A stretch of 15,659 nucleotides of DNA from Candidatus Gastranaerophilales bacterium (GCA_900768915.1 CAAGEQ010000012.1:1-15659), one strand, 5' to 3'. Counted from the first letter of the stretch, positions 7,204-14,692 are shown. Translations and numbers: made by a program. Notes: generated from the sequence alone by a model not told the origin.

Positions 7204-8193
7204 ATGAAAAAATGGTTACCGATATTTGTATCGGTTTTGATTATTACAATGAATGTATTAAGTGCTGATGCAGCAGAAAATATTCTTAGAGGTGTTAATG
7301 TTAGGGCTTCTGAAAATGCTTATACAATTGAGTTAACATCTACTGCTCCTGCACGTATGACTAAGAATATAGTTTCAGCTAATAGAGTTATTATAAATCT
7401 TAAAGATGTTAGAATTTCTGATAATTTATCAACAAAATTTGATGGCAATGCTGTGATTGATAATGTTATGGTTGAACCTTGTGGAATGGGTGATGTTAAT
7501 GTAATGGTACAAGGTGACAATATTGCTTATTCAAATGTTGAGTTTAAAGAACCAACTGCTGTTGAACAAATGCAAGATTCAGTTTCTTCGTCTTTCACAT
7601 CTTTATTAGCGATGTTTTCAGGAAACAATGCTTCCAATAGAGCAGTTCAATTCGGAACTCTTTTAATATTCGGTATAATTTTGATTGGTGAAGTTAGATT
7701 TATTAAATCAAAATATGATGAATTGAAAGCAGAAAAACAACAAATGGTTAATGATATTCAAAAGACAAGCGATTTCAAAGAGTTTATGCCTGGCTATGGT
7801 AATGTTGGTTTGAAAAAACCTTATACAACTCCAATTTATGGTACAGCAAGAAATACTGCAAATATCAGAGCAAATTATTTGAAACATTTGAGAACACCAG
7901 AAACTGCTACTTTGAATATGCTTATGCATAACAACAATCAAGAGAGCAAAATCTTAGATAGAATTGTTAATAATAAACCTGTTTTCGGTAGTTTATCAAA
8001 TATAAATCTTGATGATAACGTACCTTTGAATACAGAAAAAAATATTAATAGCATGATTTCTAATCCATTGCCAAAAGCAAGATTAAAATCAAATTTGAAA
8101 CATCTTGAATCTATGACTGCGTTATACAAAAACGAAACTAATGTTGAAGAAGCAGATAGAGAATTTTATTCAAGATTAAACAAATTATACTAA
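7204..8193 (+). CDS. Secreted/membrane AMIN-like domain protein, 329 residues
   Basis: An N-terminal signal peptide (about residues 1-23, ending SADAA) is followed by a beta-rich segment (about 24-115) reading ILRGVNVRASENAYTIEL and later RVIINLKDVRIS. This pattern fits AMIN-type domains, which in other proteins target periplasmic enzymes or secretin parts to peptidoglycan or the envelope. A single hydrophobic helix at about 147-167 (AVQFGTLLIFGIILIG) then anchors it. A basic, Asn- and Lys-rich tail of about 160 residues would lie in the cytoplasm and matches nothing I know. No amidase domain is attached, so an adaptor role is more likely than an enzyme; this is inference. GGAG and AGAGGG (7189-7198) precede the ATG. 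A terminator follows, so the gene is probably transcribed alone. Confidence 0.7.
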   Translation: MKKWLPIFVSVLIITMNVLSADAAENILRGVNVRASENAYTIELTSTAPARMTKNIVSANRVIINLKDVRISDNLSTKFDGNAVIDNVMVEPCGMGDVNVMVQGDNIAYSNVEFKEPTAVEQMQDSVSSSFTSLLAMFSGNNASNRAVQFGTLLIFGIILIGEVRFIKSKYDELKAEKQQMVNDIQKTSDFKEFMPGYGNVGLKKPYTTPIYGTARNTANIRANYLKHLRTPETATLNMLMHNNNQESKILDRIVNNKPVFGSLSNINLDDNVPLNTEKNINSMISNPLPKARLKSNLKHLESMTALYKNETNVEEADREFYSRLNKLY

Positions 8194-8244
8194 ATAAAAA
8201 ACACACACATATAACATAAATCTATTTATCACTAAACTAATACA

Positions 8245-8275
8245 GGACTGCATTTGCAGTTCTTTCTTTTTTTTA
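8245..8275 (+). terminator. Terminator of the AMIN-like gene
   Basis: Stem GGACTGCA (8245-8252) / TGCAGTTC (8255-8262), eight pairs with one G-T, is followed by TTTCTTTTTTTT. The innermost pair probably opens to make a four-base loop. Confidence 0.85.
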
Positions 8276-8352
8276 TTGTAATGAAATATTTATCTAAAAT
8301 TTATATTATCATGTAGTATAAAAATAATTAAAAAAATCCACCAAATTTTCTA

Positions 8353-8381
8353 TTGACAAACACATGTTAATGCAATAAATT
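8353..8381 (+). promoter_or_regulatory. Consensus promoter giving a near-leaderless cinA-type mRNA
   Basis: A perfect -35 TTGACA (8353-8358) and a -10 TAAATT (8376-8381) are separated by 17 bases. The predicted transcription start, near 8388, is only about three bases before the ATG at 8391. Confidence 0.7.
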
Positions 8382-8390
8382 GTAAGTGTT

Positions 8391-8900
8391 ATGTTTAATC
8401 TATTTAATAAAAAAGCGAAAGTCGAACAAGAAATCGCACAAATATTGTTCAATAATTCAATGGTAATTTCAACAGCAGAATCATGCACAGGTGGACTTTT
8501 GAGTTCACGTTTGACTGATGTTTCTGGTAGTTCTTTATATACTAAATTAAACTTTGTTACTTATTCAAATGATGTAAAACAAAGTTTGTTAGGTGTATCA
8601 GCAGAAACATTAGAAAAATACGGTGCAGTTAGCAAAGAGTGTGCTGCAGAAATGGCAGTTGGTTTGCATTCAAGAACTAATGCTGATGTAGTTATTTGTA
8701 CAACAGGCATTGCTGGTCCTACCGGTGGTACTCCAACAAAACCAGTTGGTCTTATGTATGTTGCTATAAAATCAAAATACAAAGCAGTAGTTCAAGAGTT
8801 CCGTTTAAATCCTAAAATCAAACGAACAAAAATGAAATACAAATTTACTCAATGTGCTTTGGAAATGCTACTTGATTTCTTATCTGATATTAGTGCGTAG
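8391..8900 (+). CDS. Stand-alone CinA C-terminal domain protein (NMN amidohydrolase family, PncC-like)
   Basis: At 169 residues this matches single-domain CinA-C/PncC proteins (about 160-170) and lacks the N-terminal MoCF-like domain of full CinA. PncC deamidates nicotinamide mononucleotide to nicotinate mononucleotide, recycling pyridine nucleotides in the cytoplasm. Family motifs are clear: TAESCTGGLLSSRLTDVSGSS from 28, with Ser31 and Ser48; Lys63 further on; and GIAGPTGG at 106-113 before TKPVG. I have not assigned catalytic residues firmly. No Shine-Dalgarno sequence precedes the ATG, and the promoter lies so close that the mRNA should be leaderless or nearly so. The last 11 bases overlap the convergent gene that ends at 8890, with no terminator between. 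Confidence 0.9.
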   Translation: MFNLFNKKAKVEQEIAQILFNNSMVISTAESCTGGLLSSRLTDVSGSSLYTKLNFVTYSNDVKQSLLGVSAETLEKYGAVSKECAAEMAVGLHSRTNADVVICTTGIAGPTGGTPTKPVGLMYVAIKSKYKAVVQEFRLNPKIKRTKMKYKFTQCALEMLLDFLSDISA

Positions 8901-9816
8901 TACTAGAATTTGCCATAGAAGTGAATTTTTCAAGTACATCAGGACATCTGTCTATCAATAGTTTCGCAAGTTGTTTTGTATCAACTTGTGTTGCTACGAT
9001 TGAGAACAAGTCTTCTGGTAGTTGTTTTGTCATTATTTGAAGTGAGTCACTATCTAGTGCAATCATTGATTTAACCATATCAGGTTTTTGTAGTTTGCTA
9101 ACCATATTTGTGAAAGTTTGGTTAGAAAAGTTCAAGAGCGTATCTTTGTCTTCATTTGCCATTTGGAAAATGATATTTTGTTGAATTTCTGGTTCCATTG
9201 AAGCCATTGTTTCTTTGAATTGTTTATCTGGCAAAGAACTGATTTGTGCTAATAATTTTGACACATCATTACTATCGGCTGCTTGACCTGTCATTCCTTC
9301 TGTCATTTGAATTAACAATTCCGGATCAAGGTTTGATAGTTGTGCTGTTACATCATTTTTTCTAACTTCTGAACTCATAAAGAATTGTTCAAGTTCTTCT
9401 TCTGGAATCATTTTTATCAATTGTTCCATTGGAAATGCTTCTATTGCAACATTTGCAGATTCTGCAACAGATACTTTTCCTAGCATTTGTTCTAATTTTT
9501 CTTGTGTGAAAAAGTTTAAGCCAATAACCATATCTTCTGCATCTAACAAGTCTAGTACTTTGTTTCTTTGCTCAGCAGACATTTGGTTTATAATATTATA
9601 CTTATTCGTTGGATCATCAAGTTGGAATGTCTGAATTAATTCATCAACATTCCCGAAAAGTTTTCTACCGTAGTCTTTTGCAACGGTGTTTCCACTTTCT
9701 GCTTCTGCTTCAATAATGTCATCAATTGACATATCAGCATAATTTCGCATTCTAGATGTACTAATGTTTAATTGGTTTTGTAAATAGTACTGATCTGTAT
9801 TCAACGAAATAGTCAT
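8890..9816 (-). CDS. Unknown soluble protein with helical repeats resembling MgtE-N/FliG
   Basis: This is a 308-residue acidic, almost wholly helical protein, with no signal peptide or membrane segment. The N-terminus (1-50) is polar, with MSIDDIIEAEAESG. From about residue 70 on there are repeated helix pairs of the form L-x-x-L-x-P-E/D-x-L-x-x-L, for example FPMEQLIKMIPEEELEQF, LDPELLIQMTEGM, LPDKQFKETMASMEPEIQ and LDSDSLQIMTKQLPEDLF. Such repeats resemble the superhelical N domain of MgtE magnesium channels and FliG, but no channel or CBS domain is attached, so an ion or motor role cannot be claimed; a scaffold is plausible. AGGAG (minus strand, 9823-9827) lies six bases before the ATG. 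Its 3' end overlaps the CinA-type gene by 11 bases. Confidence 0.72.
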   Translation of the reverse strand: MTISLNTDQYYLQNQLNISTSRMRNYADMSIDDIIEAEAESGNTVAKDYGRKLFGNVDELIQTFQLDDPTNKYNIINQMSAEQRNKVLDLLDAEDMVIGLNFFTQEKLEQMLGKVSVAESANVAIEAFPMEQLIKMIPEEELEQFFMSSEVRKNDVTAQLSNLDPELLIQMTEGMTGQAADSNDVSKLLAQISSLPDKQFKETMASMEPEIQQNIIFQMANEDKDTLLNFSNQTFTNMVSKLQKPDMVKSMIALDSDSLQIMTKQLPEDLFSIVATQVDTKQLAKLLIDRCPDVLEKFTSMANSSTTH

Positions 9817-9840
9817 AATTAACTCCTATTTTATATACTA

Positions 9841-9869
9841 TATATATAATAAGTAAATAAAGTTGTAAA
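9841..9869 (-). promoter_or_regulatory. Promoter of the helical-repeat gene
   Basis: On the minus strand, -35 TTTACA (9864-9869), a 17-base spacer and -10 TATATA (9841-9846) predict a start near 9834 and a leader of about 18 bases that includes AGGAG. Confidence 0.55.
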
Positions 9870-9926
9870 AATTGCTTTTTTTATTAAGTTATTTTAACAT
9901 TATTTTTAATAAAAATGAATATGTAA

Positions 9927-10745
9927 TTATTCTTTTACTCCACCTTTCATCATATCGTTGATGATGTATTTTTTACCTATTAAAAATATTAGTATAGCAG
10001 GTATTGTACAAATAACAGAACAAGCCAATAAATCACCCCAAACAATGACTTCCCTATAACTGCCTTTGAATATAGCAAGCCCTAATGGTAATGTTCTCAT
10101 TGCTTCAGAATTTGTTATGATAAGTGGCCAAATGAAACTATTCCAACTTGTTATGAATGTGAAAATTCCAAGAGTGGCAATTGCTGGTGTAGCAAGTGGA
10201 CAAACAATTTTTATAAACATTTGTAGTTTATTGCAACCATCAATGATAGATGCATCTTCCAATTCTTTAGGGAATGACAAGAAATGTTGACGCATCAAAA
10301 ATACTCCAAAACCACCGAATATTCCTGGTAATATTAGTGCTGCGTATGTATCAACAAGGTGAAGTTCTCTCATTATAAAGAATAATGGAATAATATTTAC
10401 TTGTGGTGGGATAAACATTGTTATTAGTATTATAAAAAATAATGTGTTTCTGAATTTGAAATCTAGTCTTGCAAATGCATATCCCGCTAATGTTGATATG
10501 ATTATTTGTCCAAGTGTTGTAAATATTGAAACAATTAGACTGTTAAAGAAATATCTGATTATAGGTATTGTATTGTTTACGTGTACATAATTATTTAAGG
10601 TTAGATGTTGAAGTGTTCCATTTATATCATTGAAAGATATTTGATTGCCTGTTGAGATAGATATCAAAACCATTACAAGAAATGGTGCAAGCATACTTAT
10701 TGCTGTAAAAATTAATATTGTGTGTAAAATGAATTTTTTCAACAT
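9927..10745 (-). CDS. Carbohydrate ABC transporter permease, MalG/UgpE type
   Basis: This 272-residue inner-membrane protein should have six membrane helices; it starts MLKKFILHTILIFTAISMLAP and ends ...MMKGGVKE. The EAA loop that docks on the ATPase is clear at about 163-182 (EDASIIDGCNKLQMF...P). The periplasmic loop after the first helix and the end MxxGGVKE are typical of the second permease of CUT1 sugar importers. A complete importer needs a binding protein, a MalF-type permease and an ATPase, and none lies beside this gene in the window. No Shine-Dalgarno site precedes the ATG; an extended -10 box sits seven bases upstream, suggesting a leaderless mRNA. The sugar is unknown. I see no good terminator after its stop. 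Confidence 0.92.
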   Translation of the reverse strand: MLKKFILHTILIFTAISMLAPFLVMVLISISTGNQISFNDINGTLQHLTLNNYVHVNNTIPIIRYFFNSLIVSIFTTLGQIIISTLAGYAFARLDFKFRNTLFFIILITMFIPPQVNIIPLFFIMRELHLVDTYAALILPGIFGGFGVFLMRQHFLSFPKELEDASIIDGCNKLQMFIKIVCPLATPAIATLGIFTFITSWNSFIWPLIITNSEAMRTLPLGLAIFKGSYREVIVWGDLLACSVICTIPAILIFLIGKKYIINDMMKGGVKE

Positions 10746-10752
10746 AGTTTTG

Positions 10753-10761
10753 ATTTTATCA
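10753..10761 (-). promoter_or_regulatory. Extended -10 promoter directly before the ABC permease start
   Basis: The minus strand reads TGA-TAAAAT, ending seven bases before the ATG (10743-10745). The -35 is weak. Transcription would begin at or next to the start codon. Confidence 0.5.
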
Positions 10762-10779
10762 CAATTCTAATATGAATGC

Positions 10780-10811
10780 TTGATATAAAAAAGAAAAATA
10801 TTATATATAAT
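10780..10811 (+). promoter_or_regulatory. Promoter directly before the secreted-protein gene at 10818
   Basis: -35 TTGATA (10780-10785) is followed by overlapping -10 options: TATATA at 10802-10807 (16-base spacer) and TATAAT at 10806-10811 (20-base spacer). Any of these starts the RNA within a few bases of ATG 10818. Confidence 0.5.
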
Positions 10812-10817
10812 ATTAGT

Positions 10818-11399
10818 ATGAAGAAAATATTTTTAATAATTTTATCTATGTTTTTGTTAGTAGGAAATGTTTATGCTGATTCTTGCTTAACTCGTGATTA
10901 TGATGGTATTGAAGTTCCTGCAGGTAGTTTAGTCCAAGTGATTTCTTTACAAGATTTTTCTACTGCGTATAGTGATAGTACTAATCAATTAAAATTTGTT
11001 TGTATAAATGATGTTTTTGAGTTTGAAACAAAAATTATACCAAAGGGTACTGTGTTTTATGGGTTTATTGAGAAGAAAAATGAACCTGTAATTGGAACAC
11101 ACGCTTCAATGGTTGTAAGAATTACAAAAATGGTTTATGCTGACGGTTTTACGATTCCAATAAGAGCATATATTTATACTGCTAATGGCAATTTGATAGG
11201 TGGAGATATGACAGAACCTGAAGTTTATGACAAAATGCCACATTATCAGGAAAAGATTGCTAGACATTTTGTTGGTGTTTTACAATATGTTCCGGGTGCT
11301 TCTAGAAAAATGGGGGAACATGTTACAGTTGCATCTGGTGCTAATTTGTTGATAGTTTTTACTGAACCAACGTTTATTACGCACACCTTAACAGATTGA
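10818..11399 (+). CDS. Secreted protein with TrbI/VirB10-like beta pattern, 193 residues
   Basis: A clear signal peptide, MKKIFLIILSMFLLVGNVYA, is followed by a mature part of about 173 residues. The mature part begins near IEVPAGSLVQVISLQ (VPAG at 33-36), then IIPKGTVFYGFIE, then a strand pair ending TIPIRAYIYT, and closes ASGANLLIVFTEPTF. The order 'PAG...PKG/PAG...IPI...xxGAxxxIxxTxP' is shared with the next gene, so I take them as paralogues; it recalls the C-terminal beta-barrel domain of TrbI/VirB10. Function is unknown. This copy lacks the glycine-zipper segment of its neighbour. The frame stays open to ATG 10776, but that start lies upstream of the promoter's -35 and would spoil the signal peptide. 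No Shine-Dalgarno site is visible. Confidence 0.75.
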   Translation: MKKIFLIILSMFLLVGNVYADSCLTRDYDGIEVPAGSLVQVISLQDFSTAYSDSTNQLKFVCINDVFEFETKIIPKGTVFYGFIEKKNEPVIGTHASMVVRITKMVYADGFTIPIRAYIYTANGNLIGGDMTEPEVYDKMPHYQEKIARHFVGVLQYVPGASRKMGEHVTVASGANLLIVFTEPTFITHTLTD

Positions 11400-11423
11400 C
11401 ATAATTCAGATTGATATTAAAAT
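11396..11423 (+). promoter_or_regulatory. Promoter of the 244-residue gene, overlapping the previous stop codon
   Basis: A perfect -35 TTGACA (11396-11401) contains the TGA stop (11397-11399) of the gene before. -10 TAAAAT lies at 11418-11423 with a 16-base spacer. The predicted start near 11430 leaves a leader of about 55 bases. It may also drive tonB, exbB and the exbD genes, since no terminator intervenes. Confidence 0.55.
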
Positions 11424-11484
11424 ATATATTAAGGGATTTTAATTAAATTTTTTGTAAGACTACTATTAAATAGGAGGAGATATT

Positions 11485-12219
11485 ATGCAAAAGAAGATTA
11501 GTATGGTATTATTGACTTCATTGTTAACTATGAATGTATCTTTGGCTGCTTCAAATTATTCGTATAATAACGGTGCTAAAGTACCACAATATCAGCAAAA
11601 TTATTATTCTAATCAACAATATTCTTCAAAACAAACATTGAAGGGTAGAGTTGTTACTGTTCCAGCAGGACAAAGTATTCCTGTTGTTACTACAACTCCT
11701 ATTAGTTCATCAAGTGCTTATTTAGGTCAAGTTTACACGATAGCATTGGCTTCTGACTTCTGTTATAACGGTTCAGTTGTTGCACCGGCAGGTAGTTCTG
11801 TAGTTGGTAATGTTATTGAGGTAACTCACGCTAAAAGAGGTAGTATGAACGGTAAGTTATGTATAAGATTTAATCAAATCGTAACACCTTATGGCTTACA
11901 AATACCTATTTCTGCAATTATTAAAACAGATGATAAGAGCGGTGTTTTAGTTGGTGGAACTAAGTTAGATGTGGCGAAAAATTATGGTAAAGATATGGCA
12001 GTTGGTGCTGGCGTAGGTGCTTTATCTGGAGTTTTATTTGGTGCACTTGCCGGTGGTAGTGTTGGTAGAGGTGCAGCATTAGGTACAGCAGTTGGTGCCG
12101 GTGGTGGTGTTGTTAAATCTGTAATTGATAAAGGTAGCAATGTTGATATTCCAGCAGGTGCTTCTTTCGATATAGTTTTAACACAACCGATTACTGTTAC
12201 ACCTACTTATAGTGATTAA
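11485..12219 (+). CDS. Secreted TrbI/VirB10-like protein with glycine zipper, 244 residues
   Basis: The signal peptide (1-21, ending SLAA) is followed by a Tyr-, Gln- and Asn-rich stretch (about 22-52), then a beta domain: VTVPAGQSIPVV (VPAG 59-62), SVVAPAGSSVVGNV, and TPYGLQIPISAII. At about 172-213 a glycine zipper of repeated GxxxG steps (GALSGVLFGALAGG...) could insert in or span a membrane. The end, DIPAGASFDIVLTQPITV, returns to the beta pattern. Compared with the preceding paralogue the zipper is an insertion between the same two blocks. Outer-membrane or periplasmic placement is likely; function is unknown. The ribosome site AGGAGG (11472-11477) is excellent. The gene lies 84 bases before tonB with no terminator, suggesting co-transcription with the energising complex. 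Confidence 0.78.
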   Translation: MQKKISMVLLTSLLTMNVSLAASNYSYNNGAKVPQYQQNYYSNQQYSSKQTLKGRVVTVPAGQSIPVVTTTPISSSSAYLGQVYTIALASDFCYNGSVVAPAGSSVVGNVIEVTHAKRGSMNGKLCIRFNQIVTPYGLQIPISAIIKTDDKSGVLVGGTKLDVAKNYGKDMAVGAGVGALSGVLFGALAGGSVGRGAALGTAVGAGGGVVKSVIDKGSNVDIPAGASFDIVLTQPITVTPTYSD

Positions 12220-12248
12220 ATATAGTAGACAATTGATTTAAGATATTT

Positions 12249-12280
12249 GGAGGATATGTTTAAACTGTTTTTGGTTTAAA
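12249..12280 (+). promoter_or_regulatory. Strong Shine-Dalgarno with a seven-codon mini-ORF and hairpin ahead of tonB
   Basis: GGAGGA at 12249-12254 is the best ribosome site in this gap, yet tonB starts 50 bases later. ATG 12256 follows almost at once and encodes MFKLFLV before TAA 12277-12279. The two-base spacing is too tight for efficient use. TTTAAAC (12259-12265) can pair with GTTTAAA (12274-12280). It could be a leader peptide, a ribosome standby site or a chance match. Confidence 0.3.
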
Positions 12281-12303
12281 ATTTCCGAAGAAAAGAAAGA
12301 AAA

Positions 12304-13515
12304 ATGAGCATATTAGGAAATAAATACGAAATACTAGATGAAGAGGAAAATAAGGGATATACAGTTCCTGCAATGGTTAAGCATGATGATGAAGGATTGA
12401 CTTTTAAAAAGTCTGTAATTCTTTCTACATTATTACACCCAGGGTCTGTTGCTGTTGCTTGGTTGTTGATTATAATCCTTGGTATTTTAGGTATTCATTT
12501 AGATTTATTTAAGAAACCTGTATTACAGGACAAAAAAGACATTGAGTTTGTTCTTGTTGATAAACAAGATATTCCACGTGACAAAAACACAAAGAATAGA
12601 GCAGATATGAACTCACGTTCAGGTGGTGTTAGAGATAAAAAACGTCCAGTTGTTTTACCTACGGGTACATCTACTAAGCCATCAAAACCATCTGCTGCAT
12701 CATCTAGTTTACAAAAGATGATTAAAGAACAACAAAAACAAATTAGAAGAGAACAAGTACAACAGAAAAAAGCGATACAGAAGAAAGTTGTTCAACAAAA
12801 GGCCGCTGAACAAAAACATAATGTAAGTGAAAATGTTAGCCGTCAAAATAGACCGTCACCAAGACCTGTGACACGTCCGACTGCGGCTCCTTCATCAAGA
12901 CCTGTATCTGCACCAAAGACTGTTGCTCCGCGTCAAACAACACCGTTTGCAGTTCCTGTTCCGTCTGGAGCACATAGAGGTAATTATTTATCAACAGGTC
13001 CAGTTGGTGGTACTGGTGCAAGAAGTGGTGCTCATTCTGGAGGACATTATTCTGGTGGTGGAACTGGTAGAGGTTATGCTCCTACTCCATCATTATCAAC
13101 ATATAAAGGTGCTGGTGGTTATGGCTCAAGCAGAGGTTCTGGCGGCGGTAGAGGTACTGGTGGCTATGCTGGCAACCCTGGTGGTGGCGGTGGTCGTCCT
13201 GGTATTGATGCAATCAGAGAACCAGATTTTGGACCTTATATGAGAGAATTGCAAAGAAGAATTAAATTTAATTGGCACCCACCAAAAGGTAATGAAAGTA
13301 GAAAGGTAGTACTTTTATTCAAGATTGCTAAGAATGGACAATTGTTATCTTGTAGAGTATATCGTTCTTCAGGATTGCCTGCAGCAGACCAAGCGGCTCT
13401 AAATGCAGTAAAATTAACTGCTCCATTTAGACCATTACCTGCTGAATACAAGGGTACAAATATTGATATACAATTTACGTTTGACTATAACGTATTTGGT
13501 GGCTCACTACGATAA
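12304..13515 (+). CDS. tonB: TonB-family energy transducer with long glycine-rich linker
   Basis: This 403-residue protein has TonB layout: a cytoplasmic head of about 40 residues, one membrane helix (about 43-65), a long periplasmic linker and a C-terminal TonB domain (about 305-399). Ser41 and His45 at the helix start match the S-x-x-x-H motif needed in TonB for coupling to ExbB/ExbD. The linker has a Gln/Lys-rich coiled part (136-172), a Pro/Arg/Ser part, and a Gly-rich stretch at about 233-300 in place of the usual Pro-Lys repeats. The C-terminal domain shows NWHPP, VVLLFKIAKNGQLLSCRVYRSSG and a final beta-strand. TonB carries motor energy to outer-membrane receptors; none is encoded here. 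The start is preceded only by a purine-rich stretch (GAAGAAAAGAAAGA), not a good Shine-Dalgarno. Confidence 0.9.
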   Translation: MSILGNKYEILDEEENKGYTVPAMVKHDDEGLTFKKSVILSTLLHPGSVAVAWLLIIILGILGIHLDLFKKPVLQDKKDIEFVLVDKQDIPRDKNTKNRADMNSRSGGVRDKKRPVVLPTGTSTKPSKPSAASSSLQKMIKEQQKQIRREQVQQKKAIQKKVVQQKAAEQKHNVSENVSRQNRPSPRPVTRPTAAPSSRPVSAPKTVAPRQTTPFAVPVPSGAHRGNYLSTGPVGGTGARSGAHSGGHYSGGGTGRGYAPTPSLSTYKGAGGYGSSRGSGGGRGTGGYAGNPGGGGGRPGIDAIREPDFGPYMRELQRRIKFNWHPPKGNESRKVVLLFKIAKNGQLLSCRVYRSSGLPAADQAALNAVKLTAPFRPLPAEYKGTNIDIQFTFDYNVFGGSLR

Positions 13516-13545
13516 TTAACGAGAAACAGAAAAGAGGATAAAATT

Positions 13546-14193
13546 ATGGAATTATTATTACATTCAATTCAAATGGACTGGCCGGTACTATTACCGATTT
13601 TGGTTTGTTCAATTCTTGTATTAGCAGCAGTTATAAATAGATTATCTTTTTATAACAAGAATAAACGTGATGTTGTTTTATTCATTCCAAAACTTCAAAA
13701 AGAATTAGCAAAAAACAACCTTGTTGGTGCTCAAAACTTGGCTATTCAATGTGGTGGTGTAATAGGTGAAGTTACAGAAGAAGCAGTAAGAATTTTTAAT
13801 GAACAAAGAAAAGGTTTTTCTCGTTCATTTGATATCGCAGCAAGTTTAGCAACTAGAAAATTAGAAAATCATTTAACTATTTTAGGTACAATTGGTGGTG
13901 TTGCTCCTTTCTTAGGTTTGTTTGGTACAGTTGTTAGAATTCTTTATACATTCCAAGATTTGGCAACTCAAGGTAACCAATCTGCAGCAGTTGCAATGGG
14001 TATTGGTTCTGCATTGATTGCTACCGCATTTGGTTTGGGTGTTGCGATTGTTGCAGTTATTGCGTACAACACTTTCCAAGCAACAGTTAAAAGATATGAA
14101 GATGATTTTCAATTGATTAAGTTATTATTCTTGAGTTTTGTTGATTCAGATGATGATACAACTACAACATCATCTTCAAATATTGCTTTATAA
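13546..14193 (+). CDS. exbB: ExbB/TolQ/MotA-family proton channel protein
   Basis: This 215-residue inner-membrane protein has three predicted helices: about 13-31, 111-135 and 150-175. The family signature lies in helix two, with LGTIGGVAPFLGLFGTV at 113-129. The third helix, with GIGSALIATAFGLGVAI, is equally typical. A cytoplasmic domain of about 80 residues (31-110) separates helices one and two. ExbB pentamers surround an ExbD dimer and conduct protons to drive TonB. AGAGGA (13533-13538) lies seven bases before the ATG, and the gene is 30 bases after tonB and 14 before exbD, so one operon. The Asp/Thr/Ser-rich tail (DSDDDTTTTSSS) is unusual. TolQ cannot be excluded, but tonB next door favours ExbB. 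Confidence 0.93.
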   Translation: MELLLHSIQMDWPVLLPILVCSILVLAAVINRLSFYNKNKRDVVLFIPKLQKELAKNNLVGAQNLAIQCGGVIGEVTEEAVRIFNEQRKGFSRSFDIAASLATRKLENHLTILGTIGGVAPFLGLFGTVVRILYTFQDLATQGNQSAAVAMGIGSALIATAFGLGVAIVAVIAYNTFQATVKRYEDDFQLIKLLFLSFVDSDDDTTTTSSSNIAL

Positions 14194-14207
14194 TAAGGAT
14201 TTAAGAA

Positions 14208-14681
14208 ATGGCTATAAAATCTAGCAAAGATGCATTATTTACAGAAATAAATATTACACCGCTAACAGATATTTTCTTGGTATTGTTAATTATTATGATG
14301 GTTGTTGCTCCAACGTTTCAATCTTCAAGTAGCCATGTGACAGTTCCAGAAATCAACAATGGTACTTCTATTGAAGAACGCAATGCTACTGTTTCTGTTA
14401 CGCAAAATGGTACAGTATATGTTAATGATAAATTAGTTAATATTGCTAATTTAGCAGTTGAATTGGAACGTATTAAACCAACTCTTCAAAAGCAAGAAGT
14501 TTTAGTCAAAGCCGATGAAAAGGTTAAGAGTTCTGTAATAATGGATATTATGGATGCAGCACAAGAAGCACAATATAAAAAACTTGTTGTTGCCGGTGAG
14601 CCATTGACTAAAAAGGCTCAAAGAGCACTTGAAAACGAAAATAAGAAAATTGAACAAGCAGAAGAAGCTTTAGAAAACTAA
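14208..14681 (+). CDS. exbD: ExbD/TolR-family protein, first copy, with charged C-terminal tail
   Basis: This 157-residue protein has a short cytoplasmic N-terminus, one membrane helix (about 20-39) and a periplasmic domain. The signature NITPLTDIFLVLLIIMMV includes Asp21, the expected proton-carrying aspartate (Asp25 in E. coli ExbD). The periplasmic part (about 45-128) has the family beta-alpha pattern, with VSVTQNGTVYVNDK and a later VLVKADEKVK. A highly charged helical tail of about 25 residues (ENENKKIEQAEEALEN at the end) is longer than usual and is missing from the second copy. AAGGA (14195-14199) lies eight bases before the ATG. It likely pairs with the second ExbD or with itself inside the ExbB ring. 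Confidence 0.92.
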   Translation: MAIKSSKDALFTEINITPLTDIFLVLLIIMMVVAPTFQSSSSHVTVPEINNGTSIEERNATVSVTQNGTVYVNDKLVNIANLAVELERIKPTLQKQEVLVKADEKVKSSVIMDIMDAAQEAQYKKLVVAGEPLTKKAQRALENENKKIEQAEEALEN

Positions 14682-14692
14682 GGTAGGAGATA

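Noticed and set aside
10776..10817. Earlier start for the secreted protein
   Set aside because: ATG 10776 lies before the -35 box and would put 14 polar residues before a well-formed signal peptide.
12923..13243. 106-codon hydrophobic frame inside tonB
   Set aside because: It is the frame-shifted reading of glycine codons in the linker, giving Val/Leu runs; no ribosome site.
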